Origin: Pseudomonadota bacterium
GTDB lineage: Bacteria > Pseudomonadota > Gammaproteobacteria > Steroidobacterales > Steroidobacteraceae
Direction of reading: 5' to 3'
Assembly: GCA_021805275.1 (NCBI GenBank)
Contig: JAJZFQ010000166.1
Coordinates: forward strand, 1 to 15,833
Length of the DNA: 15,833 nucleotides
Shown here piece by piece: positions 15,316-15,833 of the stretch (within the stretch, counting starts at the first letter, position 1; each line of letters opens with the position of its first letter). Below the pieces are notes generated by a model that worked only from the letters and a program-made list of their open reading frames with translations, was not told the origin of the DNA and did not search any database. The translations under genes were made by a program, and so were the position numbers.

Positions 15316-15491
15316 GTGCAAGCGCCGGAGTCTACACCACAGCCCGCGGGCCGCTCAGGAGCCGCTCACCAGGCGCGGCGAGCGGTTCCGATCGAACGGC
15401 GCGGCCCTGCGCTGACGGTGCGCTTCCCTCGCGTTTGATACGCCCCACCGCCCCCGCGCCCCGACCCTCTGCCACGCGAGGATCTTGGCCG

Positions 15492-15521
15492 GAGTGCGCA
15501 ACGTGCCCCCTGCGCGCACTC
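15492..15521 (-). terminator. Candidate terminator of the oxidoreductase gene
   Basis: GAGTGCGC (15492-15499) and GCGCACTC (15514-15521) form a perfect 8-bp stem with a 14-base loop, about 52 bases past the stop of the partial minus-strand oxidoreductase gene. No T-run follows, so the call rests on position and symmetry. Confidence 0.4.
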
Positions 15522-15573
15522 GATGGGGTCCCTCCCACGACGAGACGTGCCGCGCACTCGCGGCGCGAGATCG

Positions 15574-15833
15574 CTACGCCAGAGCCGCCCCGCGGGTCAT
15601 GGCCCAGTCGAACAGCCGGCTCGGCCAGCCGCCCCCAAGGCTCGAGCCGGTGACCGACTCCAGACGGTACGGTGCGCCCGTCAGGATCGAATCGGCCGCA
15701 GCGAGTCCGCTGCGCACCGCCGGGCCAATGCCCTCGGCCATGTCGCGCGTGGCAAGTCCCGCAGCATCCCCCGCGATGAAGGCATTGCCGCGGTGCACCA
15801 CGTCGACCCGCCCGCGCAGGTAGTAGCTGTAGC
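15574..15833 (-). CDS. FAD-dependent oxidoreductase, C-terminal part (runs off window)
   Basis: The last 86 or so codons of a minus-strand gene are present; the rest lies beyond the right edge, so no start can be assigned. The segment GNAFIAGDAAGLATRDM followed by AEGIGPAVRSGLAAA matches the C-terminal FAD-binding signature (G-D-A-A-G, then an acidic G-I-x-x-A-x-x-S-G) of geranylgeranyl-reductase-like and related flavin oxidoreductases, where the Asp contacts the FAD ribityl chain. The preceding YSYYLRGRVDVV reads in the same frame up to the window edge, confirming that the gene continues. The reaction (isoprenoid saturation, hydroxylation or halogenation) cannot be told from this piece. Confidence 0.75.
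   Translation of the reverse strand, partial: YSYYLRGRVDVVHRGNAFIAGDAAGLATRDMAEGIGPAVRSGLAAADSILTGAPYRLESVTGSSLGGGWPSRLFDWAMTRGAALA

Larger units (their letters stand above)
15255..15573. other. Intergenic region, no supported gene
   Basis: The 319 bases between the M3 peptidase start and the stop of the oxidoreductase hold two GC-rich hairpins (15281-15315 and 15492-15521) and the Shine-Dalgarno of the peptidase. Minus-strand open frames of 60-68 codons here are rich in Arg, Gly and Ala, lack a ribosome site and resemble no family I know. TAGACT on the minus strand near 15330 is a possible -10 box without a matching -35. Confidence 0.5.

Noticed and set aside
15332..15538. Minus-strand 68-codon frame upstream of the M3 peptidase
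   Set aside because: No ribosome site, biased composition and overlap with a hairpin; no family resemblance.
12999..15653. Plus-strand open frame of 884 codons antisense to the M3 peptidase
   Set aside because: The M3 protein has complete zinc-site motifs on the other strand, and the antisense product is low-complexity Arg/Gly/Val-rich sequence without recognisable domains.
1..15833. tRNA, rRNA, CRISPR array, insertion sequence or prophage
   Set aside because: I saw no regularly spaced repeats, no transposase or integrase motifs, and no rRNA or tRNA-like cloverleaf; intergenic gaps are short and accounted for.

Overview
The window is very GC-rich DNA carrying eight genes, six of them predicted to be exported or membrane-bound. 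It looks like a free-living Gram-negative proteobacterium: there is a TonB-dependent receptor, an OmpW porin, a lipoprotein with a lipobox, a multi-PAS GGDEF/EAL protein and a perfect LacI-family operator. The mix of families suggests a gammaproteobacterium of the Xanthomonadales/Nevskiales type, but this is inference; no rRNA or other marker is present. Seven of the eight genes lie on the minus strand.

Layout. (1) 103-3243 (-): membrane-anchored PAS-PAS-PAS-GGDEF-EAL protein with an intact EAL phosphodiesterase motif set and a degenerate GGDEF domain. (2) 3505-5763 (-) and 6108-7628 (+): a divergent sugar-use pair, an exported GH3 beta-glucosidase and an SGLT-type sodium/sugar symporter. They share a 344-base region with the perfect 14-bp palindrome TGGAAACGTTTCCA directly downstream of a TTGACA-17-GATACT promoter, a standard arrangement for LacI-type repression. 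No LacI gene lies in the window. (3) 7665-12944 (-): four collinear envelope genes, in transcription order a lipoprotein alpha/beta-hydrolase, an OmpW-like porin 21 nt behind it, a small DUF2946-like Cys/His protein, and a TonB-dependent receptor with a carboxypeptidase-regulatory-like N-terminal domain. A TetR-like inverted repeat precedes the hydrolase. An AT-rich palindrome overlapping a possible -10 box precedes the DUF2946-like gene. (4) 13128-15254 (-): an exported M3-family zinc peptidase (Dcp/oligopeptidase A type) with a terminator-like hairpin just past its stop. (5) 15574-15833 (-): the C-terminal end of an FAD-dependent oxidoreductase cut by the window edge.

Working together: the GH3 enzyme probably releases glucose or a similar sugar in the periplasm and the symporter imports it. 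The receptor just beyond the symporter could be read as the outer-membrane part of the same system, but it is convergent with the symporter and sits behind the DUF2946-like gene. It is therefore more likely a separate uptake unit, possibly for a metal chelate. The hydrolase/OmpW pair looks like a unit acting on and taking up a hydrophobic ester. The most unusual points are the four-gene envelope cluster with its two candidate operators, and the loss of cyclase residues in the GGDEF domain.
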